64,000 nucleotides of DNA from Sphingomonas crocodyli (GTDB taxonomy: Bacteria; Pseudomonadota; Alphaproteobacteria; Sphingomonadales; Sphingomonadaceae), in the NCBI RefSeq assembly GCF_004005865.1, contig NZ_SACN01000001.1, forward strand, positions 310,001 through 374,000, written 5' to 3'. Positions 53,406 through 62,014 of the stretch are shown here, in pieces. The notes beneath the pieces are model-generated. The model ran no database searches and was not told the origin of the DNA. It saw nothing but the letters and a program-made list of their open reading frames with translations. The position numbers were made by a program, and so were the translations under genes. The first letter of the stretch is position 1. Every line of letters starts with the position of its first letter.

Positions 53406-53464
53406 CGATGCTCCGGGAAGGTGAGGTGAGGAAGGAGGATGCTGCACTGCTATGCAGCTTGGCG

Positions 53465-53977
53465 TCAACGCCGGGCGCAGCCGATCGCGGCGGCGTCGAT
53501 CGCGCTGGCGACTCCTTTCAGGAGATAGCCGTCGGAGCGATCCTTGCCCTTCTTCGATACCCAGGCGACGCGCATCGACGTGCCGCTGCGCATCGCGGCG
53601 ACGATCGCGGCGTCGGCGCGCGCGTCGGGCGCCCAGGCGTCGACGCGGCCGGCGACCAAGGGAAAGCGCGTCTCACCGACGAAGAGGGCGATCGGGCTGC
53701 GCGGCGCGCGCTCCTCGCGCAGGCGGAAGTGGACCTGGTTGCGAATGTTGCGTTCGGGCCAGTGCGCGACGCTGGCAAAGGGGCGCCATTCGCCCGACCG
53801 GCGCGTCTCCGGGATGGCGATCGCATAGCAATGGCGGGGCTTGGGATCGCGAAATGCGCCCCAATCGCCAAAAATTCCTATCGGCTGGCGCCCCGGCGGT
53901 GCGGCCGCCAACAGTAACAAAAGTGCAATAGTCCCCAGAAAACGGGGGCCAAAACTGTCAAGTCGCGATTTTGTCAT
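53465..53977 (-). CDS. Invasion-associated locus B (IalB)-like protein
   Basis: 170 residues with a hydrophobic signal (FLGTIALLLLLAAAPPG). The mature part begins IGIFGDWGAFRDPKPRHCYAI and has RNQVHFRLREERAP and MRVAWVSKKGKDRSDGYLLKG with an ending AAIGCAR, giving the two cysteines. The GDWGAF-x-x-x-x-x-x-C-Y arrangement is what I associate with IalB-like proteins. The role in this organism is unknown; it is not evidence of invasiveness. The gene has no obvious ribosome site upstream of the ATG at 53977, and it is divergent from the barrel protein. Confidence 0.7.
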   Translation of the reverse strand: MTKSRLDSFGPRFLGTIALLLLLAAAPPGRQPIGIFGDWGAFRDPKPRHCYAIAIPETRRSGEWRPFASVAHWPERNIRNQVHFRLREERAPRSPIALFVGETRFPLVAGRVDAWAPDARADAAIVAAMRSGTSMRVAWVSKKGKDRSDGYLLKGVASAIDAAAIGCARR

Positions 53978-54101
53978 CGTGGTAAAAATGCAACGATTCC
54001 ATCTGTTTATCTGGCGTTCATGCAACACGGCGCGATCGGGTCCATTTGAGCGCCGTTCCCCAGTTTGAAGTTCGGGGACGGAATGAACGGAGTTTATACA
54101 A

Positions 54102-54671
54102 ATGCGTAGCATCATTGTCGCCGCCCTGCTCGCCGGCACCATCGCAGCCCCCGCCTTCGCGCAGGACAGCGCCCCCTTCACCGGCGCGCGCGTCGAAGGC
54201 CTCGTGGGTTGGGACCGCGTCCAGAACAACGGGCATGACGATGGCGTCAACTATGGCGTCGCCGCCGGCTACGACTTCCAGACGGGCATGGGTGTCGTCG
54301 GCATCGAAGGCGAAGTCGGCGATTCGAGCGTGAAGCAGTGCGTCGGCGCGACCACGGTCGCCGATCCGCGCCTGTGCGCCAAGGCCGGCCGTGATCTGTA
54401 CATCGGCGGCCGCGTCGGCACCGTCGTTGGCGGCAAGGCGCTGCTCTATGCGAAGGCCGGCTATGCCAACAGCCGCGCGAAGCTGACCGGCGACGACGGC
54501 ACCGGCCAGATCACGCTGGACAAGACCAACCTCGACGGCGTGCGCGTCGGCGCGGGCGTGGAATATGCGCTCAGCCAGAACGCCTATGTGAAGTCGGAAT
54601 ATCGCTACACCAACTATCAGGACGGCTTCAGCCGCCACCAGGTTGTGGGCGGTTTCGGCTTCCGCTTCTGA
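54102..54671 (+). CDS. Outer-membrane beta-barrel protein (OmpA-N / Omp25 type)
   Basis: 189 residues. Signal peptide MRSIIVAALLAGTIAAPAFA is followed by an eight-stranded-like barrel (RVEGLVGWDRVQ, YGVAAGYDFQTGMGVVGIEG, DLYIGGRVGTVVG, ALLYAKAGYANSRAK, GVRVGAGVEYALS, KSEYRYTNYQDGFSRHQ) that ends VVGGFGFRF with the terminal phenylalanine. It resembles the Omp25/Omp31 and PF13505 group that link outer membrane and envelope. The ribosome site GGAG is about nine bases before the ATG. A strong hairpin terminator follows at 54679. Confidence 0.85.
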   Translation: MRSIIVAALLAGTIAAPAFAQDSAPFTGARVEGLVGWDRVQNNGHDDGVNYGVAAGYDFQTGMGVVGIEGEVGDSSVKQCVGATTVADPRLCAKAGRDLYIGGRVGTVVGGKALLYAKAGYANSRAKLTGDDGTGQITLDKTNLDGVRVGAGVEYALSQNAYVKSEYRYTNYQDGFSRHQVVGGFGFRF

Positions 54672-54678
54672 TGAGAGA

Positions 54679-54704
54679 GGGCCGGGGAGCAACCTCCCCG
54701 GCCC
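54679..54704 (+). terminator. Rho-independent-type terminator of the barrel gene
   Basis: GGGCCGGGGAG (54679-54689) and its exact inverse (54694-54704) around the loop CAAC, followed by TTATCC. It closes the outer-membrane gene and precedes dnaN. Confidence 0.75.
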
Positions 54705-54791
54705 TTATCCCCATATTTGCGATGCGTGGGGGCTGGAAGGGGACGAAAGCCGCGCTATAACGTCGGTCCATTCAGCATATTCGGGGCGGCA

Positions 54792-55895
54792 ATGAAGGCA
54801 ACGATCGAGCGGGCGACTCTTCTGAAGAGCCTGGGCCACGTCCAATCGGTGGTCGAGCGCCGCAACACCATTCCGATCCTCTCCAACGTCCTGCTCGAAG
54901 CGTCGGCCGATGGCACGCTCAAGCTGATGGCGACCGATCTCGACCTGCAGGTCGTTGAGTCGGTGCCGGTGACGGTGGATCAGCCGGGCGCGATCACCGT
55001 GTCGGCACACACATTGTTCGACATCGTCCGCAAGCTGCCCGAAGGCAGCCAGGTCAGCCTGTCGGCCGCCGACGGCAAGATGCTGATCGTCGCGGGCCGT
55101 GCGCGCTTCAACCTGCAGACGCTGCCGCGCGACGATTTCCCGATGATCGCGGAAGGCGACCTGCCGACCAGCTTCGAACTGCCGGCCGAAACGCTCAAGC
55201 AGATCATCGATAAGACCCGCTTCGCGATCTCGACCGAAGAGACGCGTTATTATCTGAACGGCATCTTCTTCCACGTCGCCGACGACGTGCTGAAGGCCGC
55301 CGCGACCGACGGCCACCGCCTCGCGCGCGTCACCGTCGCCAAGCCCGAGGGCGCGGAGGGCATGCCCGACGTGATCGTCCCGCGTAAGTGCGTGGGCGAA
55401 CTGCGCAAGCTGCTCGACGAGGTCGATGGTTCGGTTCAGGTTTCGCTGTCGTCGACCAAGATCCGCTTCGGTCTGGGCACTGCGGTGCTGACGTCGAAGC
55501 TGATCGACGGCACCTTCCCCGATTATAACCGCGTCATCCCGACCGCGAACGACAAGCTGCTCAAGATCGACCCGACCAGCTTCATGCAGGGCGTAGATCG
55601 CGTCGCCACGATCGCGTCGGAAAAGACCCGCGCGGTGAAGATGGCGCTCGATCGCGACAAGATCACCCTGTCGGTGACGAGCCCGGAGAACGGCACGGCG
55701 GCCGAAGAAGTGCCGGGCGAATATACGTCGCCGGGCTTCGAAATCGGCTTCAACGCACGCTACCTGATGGACATTCTGGGTCAGATCGACGGCGATCTGG
55801 TCGAGGTCCACCTGGCCGATGCGGCGGCGCCGACGTTGATCCGCGAGAATGACAAGGCGCCGGCGCTATATGTGCTGATGCCGATGCGGGTCTGA
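54792..55895 (+). CDS. dnaN: DNA polymerase III beta subunit (sliding clamp)
   Basis: 367 residues. Ring-shaped clamp that holds the polymerase on DNA. The protein shows three related domains: MKATIERATLLKSLGHVQSV, VVERRNTIPILSNVLLE; RFAISTEETRYYLNGIFFHV, ATDGHRLARV; LIDGTFPDYNRVIP and the C-terminal ALYVLMPMRV, where the pol-binding pocket lies. ATG 54792 is clear. It stands alone between a barrel gene and an EamA exporter; no dnaA or recF is near. Confidence 0.97.
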   Translation: MKATIERATLLKSLGHVQSVVERRNTIPILSNVLLEASADGTLKLMATDLDLQVVESVPVTVDQPGAITVSAHTLFDIVRKLPEGSQVSLSAADGKMLIVAGRARFNLQTLPRDDFPMIAEGDLPTSFELPAETLKQIIDKTRFAISTEETRYYLNGIFFHVADDVLKAAATDGHRLARVTVAKPEGAEGMPDVIVPRKCVGELRKLLDEVDGSVQVSLSSTKIRFGLGTAVLTSKLIDGTFPDYNRVIPTANDKLLKIDPTSFMQGVDRVATIASEKTRAVKMALDRDKITLSVTSPENGTAAEEVPGEYTSPGFEIGFNARYLMDILGQIDGDLVEVHLADAAAPTLIRENDKAPALYVLMPMRV

Positions 55896-55918
55896 CGCAA
55901 CACCGTCTCACCTGAGTC

Positions 55919-56010
55919 GTCATTGCGACCCCGGACCTGATCCGGGGGAAGCAATCCATTCCGAACTGCGGAGTGGATTGCCGCGTCGCCTGCGGCTCCT
56001 CGCAATGACG
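55919..56010. repeat. Intergenic palindrome, type C, copy 2
   Basis: Ends CGTCATTGCGA and TCGCAATGACG are exact inverses; the middle has GCAATCCA and TGGATTGC as a second inverted pair. It shares these with the element at 36939-37020. It lies between two plus-strand genes, dnaN and the EamA exporter. Confidence 0.85.
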
Positions 56011-56020
56011 AGGTAGAAGC

Positions 56021-56932
56021 GTGCACCACCGCCTTCACATCCTGCACATCCTGCTCGCCATCGCGGTGGTCGCGGTGTGGGGGACCAATTTCGTCGTCAT
56101 CCGCTGGGCGCTGGACGATCTGCCGCCATTGCTGTTCGCGACGTTGCGCTTCACCTTCGCCTTGTTCCCGGCGTGCTTGTTCCTGAAACGGCCGGCGGTC
56201 GGATGGCGCTATCTGGCGGCCTACGGCGTGCTGATCGGCTTCGGCCAGTTCGGCATGCTCTATATCGCGATGGACGGGCATATCTCGCCGGGCCTCGCGA
56301 GCCTCGTCGTCCAGACGCAGGTGTTCTTCACGATCGGGCTGGCGATGCGGATGAGCGGGGAGCGGATCCGCTTCTTCCAGTTCGTCGCTCTGCTGCTGGG
56401 CAGCGCGGGGATCGCGACGATCATGTTCCACGGCGGGGGCAGCGCGACGCCGCTGGGCCTCGGCCTCGTGCTGGTCGCGGCGCTCAGCTGGGCGGGCGGC
56501 AATCAGGTCGCGAAGCTCAGCGGGGCGACCGACATGCTCGCTTTCGTCGTGTGGGCCAGCCTGTTCTCGGTCCCGCCCTTGCTGATCGCGTCGCTGGTGC
56601 TGGAGGGGTGGCATCGCGACGTCGCCGCGATCGCCTCGGCCGGTCCGGGCGCGTGGGGCGCGGTCATCTGGCAGTCGGTGGGCAATACGATGTTCGGCTA
56701 TGCCGCCTGGGGCTGGCTGCTCGCACGGCATCCGGCGGCGACGATCACGCCGATGGCGATGCTGGTGCCCCTGTTCGGCATGGGCGCGTCGGCGCTGCTG
56801 CTGAGCGAGCCCTTGCCCGCATGGAAGCTGATCGCCGCCGCGCTCGTGATGGCGGGGCTGGCGATCAACATCCTGTGGCCGATGGCCTCGCGCCTCCCCG
56901 GCCTGCCGTGGCGACGGGGGGCGGGGGTCTAG
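56021..56932 (+). CDS. eamA: EamA-type drug/metabolite transporter
   Basis: 303 residues with ten membrane helices in two EamA repeats. VVAVWGTNFVVIRWALDDLPP at the start, then LASLVVQTQVFFTI and SWAGGNQVAKLSG, and TPMAMLVPLFGMGASALLLSE in the second half. It follows E. coli EamA (YdeD), an O-acetylserine and cysteine exporter, in these places; the substrate here is not known. GTG start at 56021. It ends three bases before the convergent glyoxalase I gene. Confidence 0.85.
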   Translation: MHHRLHILHILLAIAVVAVWGTNFVVIRWALDDLPPLLFATLRFTFALFPACLFLKRPAVGWRYLAAYGVLIGFGQFGMLYIAMDGHISPGLASLVVQTQVFFTIGLAMRMSGERIRFFQFVALLLGSAGIATIMFHGGGSATPLGLGLVLVAALSWAGGNQVAKLSGATDMLAFVVWASLFSVPPLLIASLVLEGWHRDVAAIASAGPGAWGAVIWQSVGNTMFGYAAWGWLLARHPAATITPMAMLVPLFGMGASALLLSEPLPAWKLIAAALVMAGLAINILWPMASRLPGLPWRRGAGV

Positions 56933-56935
56933 GTT

Positions 56936-57349
56936 TTACCAGACGCCCGTATTCGGCATCGAGGCCCAGGGCTCGGCGGGTTCGAGATGCCCGTCCTGCA
57001 ACAGCTCGATCGAGATATTGTCGGGGGTGCGCACGAACGCCATGTGGCCGTCGCGCGGGGGGCGGTTGATCGTGTAGCCCGCGTCCATGATCCGCTGGCA
57101 CGTCTCGTAGATATTCTCGACCCGATAGGCGAGGTGGCCGAAATTGCGGCCGCCGTCATAGCCCGCCTCGTCCCAATTATGGGTGAGTTCGACTTGCGCA
57201 TCCTCGTCGCCCGGCGCGGACAGGAAGATCAGGGTGAAGCGCCCCGCCTCATTGTCCCAACGCTTGGTTTCGCGCAGGCCGACCAGCTCCAGAAAGCGGA
57301 TCGTCTCGGCCGGGTCCGACACCCGGATCATCGTGTGGAGATATTTCAT
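56936..57349 (-). CDS. gloA: Lactoylglutathione lyase (glyoxalase I)
   Basis: 137 residues. It turns the methylglyoxal-glutathione hemithioacetal into S-lactoylglutathione. Metal ligands are visible: His5 ([10 protein letters not shown]), Glu in QVELTHNWD, His in [12 protein letters not shown] and Glu in NISIELLQ. The [16 protein letters not shown] block is family-typical. ATG 57349 is well placed. It is separated from the small-protein gene 57436 by a divergent 86-base gap. Confidence 0.94.
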   Translation of the reverse strand: MKYLHTMIRVSDPAETIRFLELVGLRETKRWDNEAGRFTLIFLSAPGDEDAQVELTHNWDEAGYDGGRNFGHLAYRVENIYETCQRIMDAGYTINRPPRDGHMAFVRTPDNISIELLQDGHLEPAEPWASMPNTGVW

Positions 57350-57435
57350 GGGCGGCAATTTAGGGCCGGCACGATGCCGGAACAAGCCGGGGCGGGCGGT
57401 GTTGATGCGGCGAACCTTCAAAGGGAGATTGGGAC

Positions 57436-57648
57436 ATGATCGGTAAGGTCATCGGTGCGCTGGTCGGGCGCGAAATCGATCGTCGCGATGGCGAGGGCGG
57501 CCTGAAGGGCGCGGTGATCGGCGCGGCATCGGTGGGCCTGCTCCGCCGTCTGGGGCCGATCGGCCTGCTCGCGGGCGGCGCCTTCGTCGCCAAGCGCGCT
57601 TATGATCGCCGCAAGGCGAACAAGGCGGGTATCGCGCCGGCCGAATAA
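57436..57648 (+). CDS. Small glycine/alanine-rich protein
   Basis: 70 residues: [20 protein letters not shown], then [20 protein letters not shown], a short hydrophobic segment ([15 protein letters not shown]) and a basic end. It looks membrane-associated with a single weak hydrophobic helix. GGGAGAT lies about eight bases before the ATG. I do not recognise a named family; similar small proteins seem widespread in sphingomonads. It ends two bases before the convergent DUF1697 gene. Confidence 0.7.
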   Translation: MIGKVIGALVGREIDRRDGEGGLKGAVIGAASVGLLRRLGPIGLLAGGAFVAKRAYDRRKANKAGIAPAE

Positions 57649-57650
57649 GC

Positions 57651-58196
57651 CTATCCGGCCAGCATTTCCGCAATCTTGAGGACGGTGCGCCAGTTGCGCA
57701 TCGTCACGGTCGATCCCGCCGCCTTGTCGACGGCGGCGGGGGTGATCTTGGTGTCTCGGACGCCCTCGGCGAAGTCGATCCAGATCGCGTCGCCGCGCAC
57801 GACCACCTTCTCGCCATGCTTGCCGCGCGCTTCGAGCGTGTCGGCGATGCCGTCGGCGGGCGGACGCTTGCTCAGCCCCAGATGGATGATGTTGCCGCGA
57901 TCGTCAGGGTCGGCGAAGGGCGGGGCCTTGGCATAGGCCGCCCATTGCTTTGCGGAGCGGGCGATCGCCTCCACCTTGAAACCGCACAGCCGCTCGATGA
58001 TCGATTCGATCGCGGCCTCGGCATCGGCCGCATTCCCGGCCGTGAAGACGATATTGCCGCTCTGGATATAGGTTTCGACATCGTCGAACCCGGCGGTGCG
58101 GCAGGCATCGCGCAGATCGGCCATCGGCACCTTGCGGTTGCCGCCGACATTGATGCCGCGAAGCAGGACGACATGTTTCTCCATCGCTTCCGACAT
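57651..58196 (-). CDS. DUF1697 family protein
   Basis: 181 residues. The family start VVLLRGINVGGNRKVPMADL is followed by DVETYIQSGNIVF and a C-terminal RNWRTVLKIAEML; these are the DUF1697 landmarks. No function is established. The start ATG at 58196 is 12 bases after a GGAGGG site; an ATG at 58184 would be too far from it. It is divergent from gmk across 34 bases, so promoters must overlap. Confidence 0.88.
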   Translation of the reverse strand: MSEAMEKHVVLLRGINVGGNRKVPMADLRDACRTAGFDDVETYIQSGNIVFTAGNAADAEAAIESIIERLCGFKVEAIARSAKQWAAYAKAPPFADPDDRGNIIHLGLSKRPPADGIADTLEARGKHGEKVVVRGDAIWIDFAEGVRDTKITPAAVDKAAGSTVTMRNWRTVLKIAEMLAG

Positions 58197-58230
58197 TGAC
58201 GCCGGCCACCCTCCTGACGCAAGAGCCGGC

Positions 58231-58872
58231 ATGGCCCACAAGACCCTGAAGCGCCGCGGCGTGTTGTTCGTCCTCTCCTCGCCCTCGGGCGCCGGCAAGT
58301 CGACGATCGCGCGGCGGCTGCTCGCATCGGACAATCAGCTGCAGATGTCGGTCTCCGCGACCACCCGGCCGATGCGTCCCGGCGAAGTCGACGGCGTCGA
58401 CTATCATTTCGTCGATCTCGAACAGTTCCGCGCCAGCGTGTCCGATGGCGAGTTCCTCGAATGGGCGCACGTCTTCAACCACCGCTACGGCAGCCCGAAG
58501 AAGCCGATCTACGACATTCTCGATGCGGGCAGCGACGTGCTGTTCGACATCGACTGGCAGGGCGCGCAGCAGCTGCACCAGACGTGCGGCGGCGACGTGG
58601 TGCGCGTGTTCATCCTGCCGCCGTCAATGCCCGAGCTGGAGGAACGGCTGCGCAAGCGCGCGACCGACAGTGAGGAAGTGATCGTCGGCCGCATGCAGCG
58701 CGCCAGCGCCGAGATCAGCCATTGGGACGGCTATGATTACGTCCTGATCAACGACGATATCGATCGCTGCTTCGCCGAGGTGCAGCATATCCTCGAGGCC
58801 GAGCGACTTAAGCGCAGCCGCCAGACCGGGCTGATCGGCTTCATCCGCAAGCTGAACAACCCGCCGGCCTGA
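58231..58872 (+). CDS. gmk: Guanylate kinase
   Basis: 213 residues. It phosphorylates GMP and dGMP with ATP. Walker A loop SSPSGAGKST is at 16-25; the GMP-binding lid VSATTRPMRPGEVDGVDYHF and DIDWQGAQQL are intact, with VFILPPSMPELEERLRKR following. The ATG at 58231 has an AAGAG about six bases upstream. It is followed after five bases by a DUF1801 gene on the same strand. Confidence 0.95.
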   Translation: MAHKTLKRRGVLFVLSSPSGAGKSTIARRLLASDNQLQMSVSATTRPMRPGEVDGVDYHFVDLEQFRASVSDGEFLEWAHVFNHRYGSPKKPIYDILDAGSDVLFDIDWQGAQQLHQTCGGDVVRVFILPPSMPELEERLRKRATDSEEVIVGRMQRASAEISHWDGYDYVLINDDIDRCFAEVQHILEAERLKRSRQTGLIGFIRKLNNPPA

Positions 58873-58877
58873 TCACG

Positions 58878-59285
58878 ATGGCCGAGCCGAAACTTCTGTC
58901 CGGCGGCAATCCGCAAATCCCGAAGGGTGAAGGCGACGCGCCCGTCCAGGCCTATATCGCCGCCATGCCCGGCTGGAAGCAGCGGATCGGGCGCACCGTT
59001 GACGCGATCGTGGCGCAGGTCGTTCCCGACGTGCGCAAGGCCGTCAAATGGAACACGCCTTTCTATGGGCTGGACGGGGCGACCTGGTTCCTGTCGTTTC
59101 ACTGCTTCGAACGCTACGTGAAGCTCACTTTCTTTCGCGGAACCTCGCTCGATCCGGTGCCACCCGGCAAGTCGAAACAGGCCGAGGTCCGCTACCTCGA
59201 TATCCGCGAGGATGATGCGATCGACGAGGCGCAACTGGCCGACTGGATCCGGCAGGCGAGCGCCCTGCCGGGCGAGAAGCTCTAG
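58878..59285 (+). CDS. DUF1801 (YdhG-like) protein
   Basis: 135 residues, single domain, no signal. QAYIAAMPGWKQRIGRTVDA, VKWNTPFYGLDGATWFLSFH and VKLTFFRGTSLDPVPPG match the DUF1801 pattern (a fold like frataxin-type YdhG). Function unknown. It begins five bases after gmk and probably shares its transcript. Confidence 0.85.
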   Translation: MAEPKLLSGGNPQIPKGEGDAPVQAYIAAMPGWKQRIGRTVDAIVAQVVPDVRKAVKWNTPFYGLDGATWFLSFHCFERYVKLTFFRGTSLDPVPPGKSKQAEVRYLDIREDDAIDEAQLADWIRQASALPGEKL

Positions 59286-59380
59286 ACCACCGAGATCATC
59301 GCCCGTTCCGCCGCACAAGGTTTGCGTGGAACGATCGCATTTCTAGTCTGTTGCGCCACGATAACGACAAGGATCGCAAC

Positions 59381-59941
59381 ATGGCCAAAACGCTGTTCGG
59401 GGGGCTGGTGGGGGGCTTCGCGCTCTACATGATCGGCTTCCTGTTCTGGGGGACGCCGCTCAGCCTGCTGGCGTTCAACCGGATCGAGGAGCCGCAGGCC
59501 GCCGCCCTTCAACTCGCGCTCGCGCAGACGCTGACGCCCGGCGGGACGGGCACCTACACGATCCCGTCACCTGGCAGCGCGAACGGATCGGTGCTGTACG
59601 GCAAGGGGCCGATCGCAACGATCCACTATAATATGTCGGGCTTCCCGGTGGTCGATACCGGCGCGCTGCTGCAGGGATTGATCCTCGCTTTGATTACCGG
59701 CGTGTTGATCGCGCTGGCGATGGGGGCGGTGGGCAATCGCGTGATCGATTTCGCCAGCCGTGCGCGGATCGCCATCCTGTTTGCGCTGGGGACGACGCTC
59801 TACACCGTCCTCGGCCAGCCGATCTTCAACCATTTCGGCTGGGGCTATTGGGTCTATCTGTTCGTCGGCCAGTTTCTGGGGCTGGCGGTGTGTGGCCTGA
59901 TCATCGCGCGCTGGTTTTTGCCGCGCACGGCACTTGGCTAA
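59381..59941 (+). CDS. Integral membrane protein of unknown function
   Basis: 186 residues. One N-terminal membrane helix (LFGGLVGGFALYMIGFLFWG) then a soluble part of about 70 residues (FNRIEEPQAAALQLALAQTL, TGTYTIPSPGSANGSVLYGK), then three further helices (LLQGLILALITGVLIALAMG, IAILFALGTTLYTVLG, VYLFVGQFLGLAVCGLIIAR). I do not recognise the family. AAGGAT lies nine bases before the ATG at 59381. The 95-base gap 59286-59380 shows no other element. Confidence 0.75.
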   Translation: MAKTLFGGLVGGFALYMIGFLFWGTPLSLLAFNRIEEPQAAALQLALAQTLTPGGTGTYTIPSPGSANGSVLYGKGPIATIHYNMSGFPVVDTGALLQGLILALITGVLIALAMGAVGNRVIDFASRARIAILFALGTTLYTVLGQPIFNHFGWGYWVYLFVGQFLGLAVCGLIIARWFLPRTALG

Positions 59942-59950
59942 CCCTCATCT

Positions 59951-60054
59951 GTCATCCCGGTCTTGTGCCGGGATCCACCAAGCCGCGAGCGCAGCATATA
60001 TTGTCGGACGGCGAGGCCAGCCTCCCGGTGGACCCCGGAACAAGTCCGGGGTGA
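59951..60054. repeat. Intergenic palindrome, type D, copy 4 (imperfect)
   Basis: Begins GTCATCCCGGTCTTGTGCCG and ends GGACCCCGGAACAAGTCCGG then GGTGAC. The arms are imperfect inverses. It lies between convergent genes and belongs with the elements at 43355, 44860 and 51717. Confidence 0.75.
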
Positions 60055-60066
60055 CGATAATGGTGG

Positions 60067-60756
60067 TTAAAGCAAAGTCAGAAAGCGCGCCGCTGCCTCG
60101 AAATCGCGGCGGCGGGCGTCGCGGGCTTGGGTCGCGAGCGCGTCCTCGCCCCATTTCTCGACCTGCCACAGTTCGTCAAGATGGGCTGCGTCGAAGGCTT
60201 CGACCGGGTCGATCCGGCCTTCGAGCAGCGCCAGCGACAGGACCAGTGAACCACCGATCGTCACGATCGGCTGGAGTGCTGCGAGCCGGAAGGGGTCGAG
60301 CGCCGCGACCACCTGCGCGAGCCGGGCGACCGTTTCGGCCGGCTGGGGCTGGTGCATGATCCCGGTGACGAGGGTGAAGCCGACATCGTAACGCTCGCGC
60401 GCCCAGCCGAGCAGCGGATCCCACGCCGCGGCCTGATGCGCGACCAGCGTATCGGGGCTGTCGGCGCGGTAGCAGAGCAGCTCGCTCTCGCCATAGACGG
60501 CGACCATGTTGGCGAAGGTTTGCGGATCGGCGCTGATCTGGTCGATCGCGGCGTTAGACAGGCCGGTGATCGGCATGGCGCGGGGATCGATCGTCTCGAC
60601 CTGCGCCTCCCATTCCGCCGCGACCGCCTCGGCAAGCGGCAGGGTGGGGAGTGCCAGCGTCGCCCGCTGGGGCGTCTTCACGCCGCGCCCGTCGAGCAGG
60701 ATGGCGTGGCCTTCGTCGGTGGGCTCGATGGTGACGGTCTTGTAGAAACGCTTCAC
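60067..60756 (-). CDS. ATP12 family F1-ATPase assembly chaperone
   Basis: 229 residues. ATP12 binds the free F1 alpha subunit and helps assemble ATP synthase in mitochondria; alphaproteobacteria have homologues. Family landmarks are ILLDGRGVKTPQRATLALPT, EWEAQVETIDPRAMPIT, DTLVAHQAAAWDPLLGWA and LDELWQVEKWGEDALA. ATG 60756 overlaps the phosphatase stop by four bases, so it is the last gene of a five-gene overlapping run. It is not clear whether it is essential in bacteria. Confidence 0.9.
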   Translation of the reverse strand: MKRFYKTVTIEPTDEGHAILLDGRGVKTPQRATLALPTLPLAEAVAAEWEAQVETIDPRAMPITGLSNAAIDQISADPQTFANMVAVYGESELLCYRADSPDTLVAHQAAAWDPLLGWARERYDVGFTLVTGIMHQPQPAETVARLAQVVAALDPFRLAALQPIVTIGGSLVLSLALLEGRIDPVEAFDAAHLDELWQVEKWGEDALATQARDARRRDFEAAARFLTLL

Positions 60757-61424
60757 AATGGCTCGCTGATCGCGGTTTCGAGAATGGCGGGAAGCTGGCC
60801 CGGCTGATCGGCGACGAAGTGCGCGCCCTCATCGAACAGTTCCTGCGCCTCATGATAGCCCCAGGCGACGCCGACGGTGGTGCAGCCGGCGGCGATGCCC
60901 ATGCCGATGTCGAAGCTGGTATCGCCGATCATCGCGGTCGTTTCCGGCCCAGCGCCGGTTTCGGCCATCGCCAGCATCGCCATCGACGGATGCGGTTTGG
61001 ACGGGTGGCGATCGGCGGTCTGGAGCGTCGAGAAGAGGTGGGTCAGCTTGTGCGCGGCGAGGATGTGCGCGAGGCCGCGATCCGACTTGCCGGTCGCGAC
61101 GCCCAGCATCCAGCCCGCGTCGAACAGTTCGTGCAGCGTCTCGGCAATGCCGGGAAATAGCGGCTCATCGACCTGCCCCATCGCGCGCAGCCGCTGGAAC
61201 GCCTGCTTATAGCGTTCGGCGAGATGGTGGTGGAGCGCGTCGTCGGCTTCGGGGATCAGCCGCCCGATCGCCTGCGGCAGGCTGAGCCCCACGATGCGGC
61301 GCGTGGCGCTGTCGGCGGGCGGCTCCAATCCCTCGGCGGCGAAGGCGTCGGCCATTGCGCGGCAGATGATCGCCTGGCTGTCGGCCAGCGTGCCGTCGCA
61401 ATCGAACAGAGCGAGCCGGTTCAT
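60753..61424 (-). CDS. HAD-IA family phosphatase (Gph/PGP-like)
   Basis: 223 residues. HAD motif I FDCDGTLADS at 7-16, cap domain with LPQAIGRLIPEADDAL, motif II GVATGKS, and motif IV MIGDTSFDIGMG with AGCTTVGVAWGYHE after it. This resembles phosphoglycolate phosphatases and other small-metabolite phosphatases; substrate not known. It overlaps both neighbours by four bases. Confidence 0.9.
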   Translation of the reverse strand: MNRLALFDCDGTLADSQAIICRAMADAFAAEGLEPPADSATRRIVGLSLPQAIGRLIPEADDALHHHLAERYKQAFQRLRAMGQVDEPLFPGIAETLHELFDAGWMLGVATGKSDRGLAHILAAHKLTHLFSTLQTADRHPSKPHPSMAMLAMAETGAGPETTAMIGDTSFDIGMGIAAGCTTVGVAWGYHEAQELFDEGAHFVADQPGQLPAILETAISEPL

Positions 61425-62014
61425 GCGCGCGCCTCCGCGACCAAAGCCGCATGATCGGGGTGGGTGGTTTCGAGCGCGGCGATCACGCCCGCGCGATCGG
61501 CGGCATTCTTGTTCTGGCTGAGCTTGCGGATGCCGCGCCATTCGGGGGCATCGACCGCAAAACCGAAGATCGCCTTGGTCATCGCGTCGAAACGGCCTTC
61601 GGGCATCTTGTCCTTCGTCCACGGCGCCTTGGGGACGAGCCGCGCTTCATGTTCTGCGCTCAGCCCGTCGAGCTGGGCGACGAGTTCGGCGTCGGTGAGG
61701 CGGCGGGCAATCCCCTCGATCTCGACCGCGACATAGTTCCACGTCGGAACGCTGTCCTTCGCCGCATACCAATCGGGGCTGACGTAGAAATCGGCGCCGC
61801 CGACGATCGCGAGCAGCCGCCCGCCGTCGAGATGTTTCGCGATCGGGTTGGTGCGGGCGAGGTGAAAGCGGATCGCGCCGTCATCGGCCACCGACAGGGG
61901 AGCGTGCGCTGCGATCGGGCCGTCCGGACCCGCGACGATCAGGTGCGCGAAGCTGCGATCGCGGGCGAATGCCTGCATCGCGGCCACATCGCTCCAGATG
62001 GCGGTGGGGTGCAT
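61421..62014 (-). CDS. PaiB-like FMN-binding protein
   Basis: 197 residues. FMN-binding split-barrel of the PaiB family: FAHLIVAGPDGPIAAHAPLS, YVSPDWYAAKDSVPTWNYVA (the typical PxWYxxxxxVPTWNY) and IRKLSQNKNAADRAGVI near the end. In Bacillus PaiB is called a regulator of protease and sporulation genes; no such role can be inferred here. It overlaps the phosphatase by four bases and the RluA gene by one. Confidence 0.9.
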   Translation of the reverse strand: MHPTAIWSDVAAMQAFARDRSFAHLIVAGPDGPIAAHAPLSVADDGAIRFHLARTNPIAKHLDGGRLLAIVGGADFYVSPDWYAAKDSVPTWNYVAVEIEGIARRLTDAELVAQLDGLSAEHEARLVPKAPWTKDKMPEGRFDAMTKAIFGFAVDAPEWRGIRKLSQNKNAADRAGVIAALETTHPDHAALVAEARA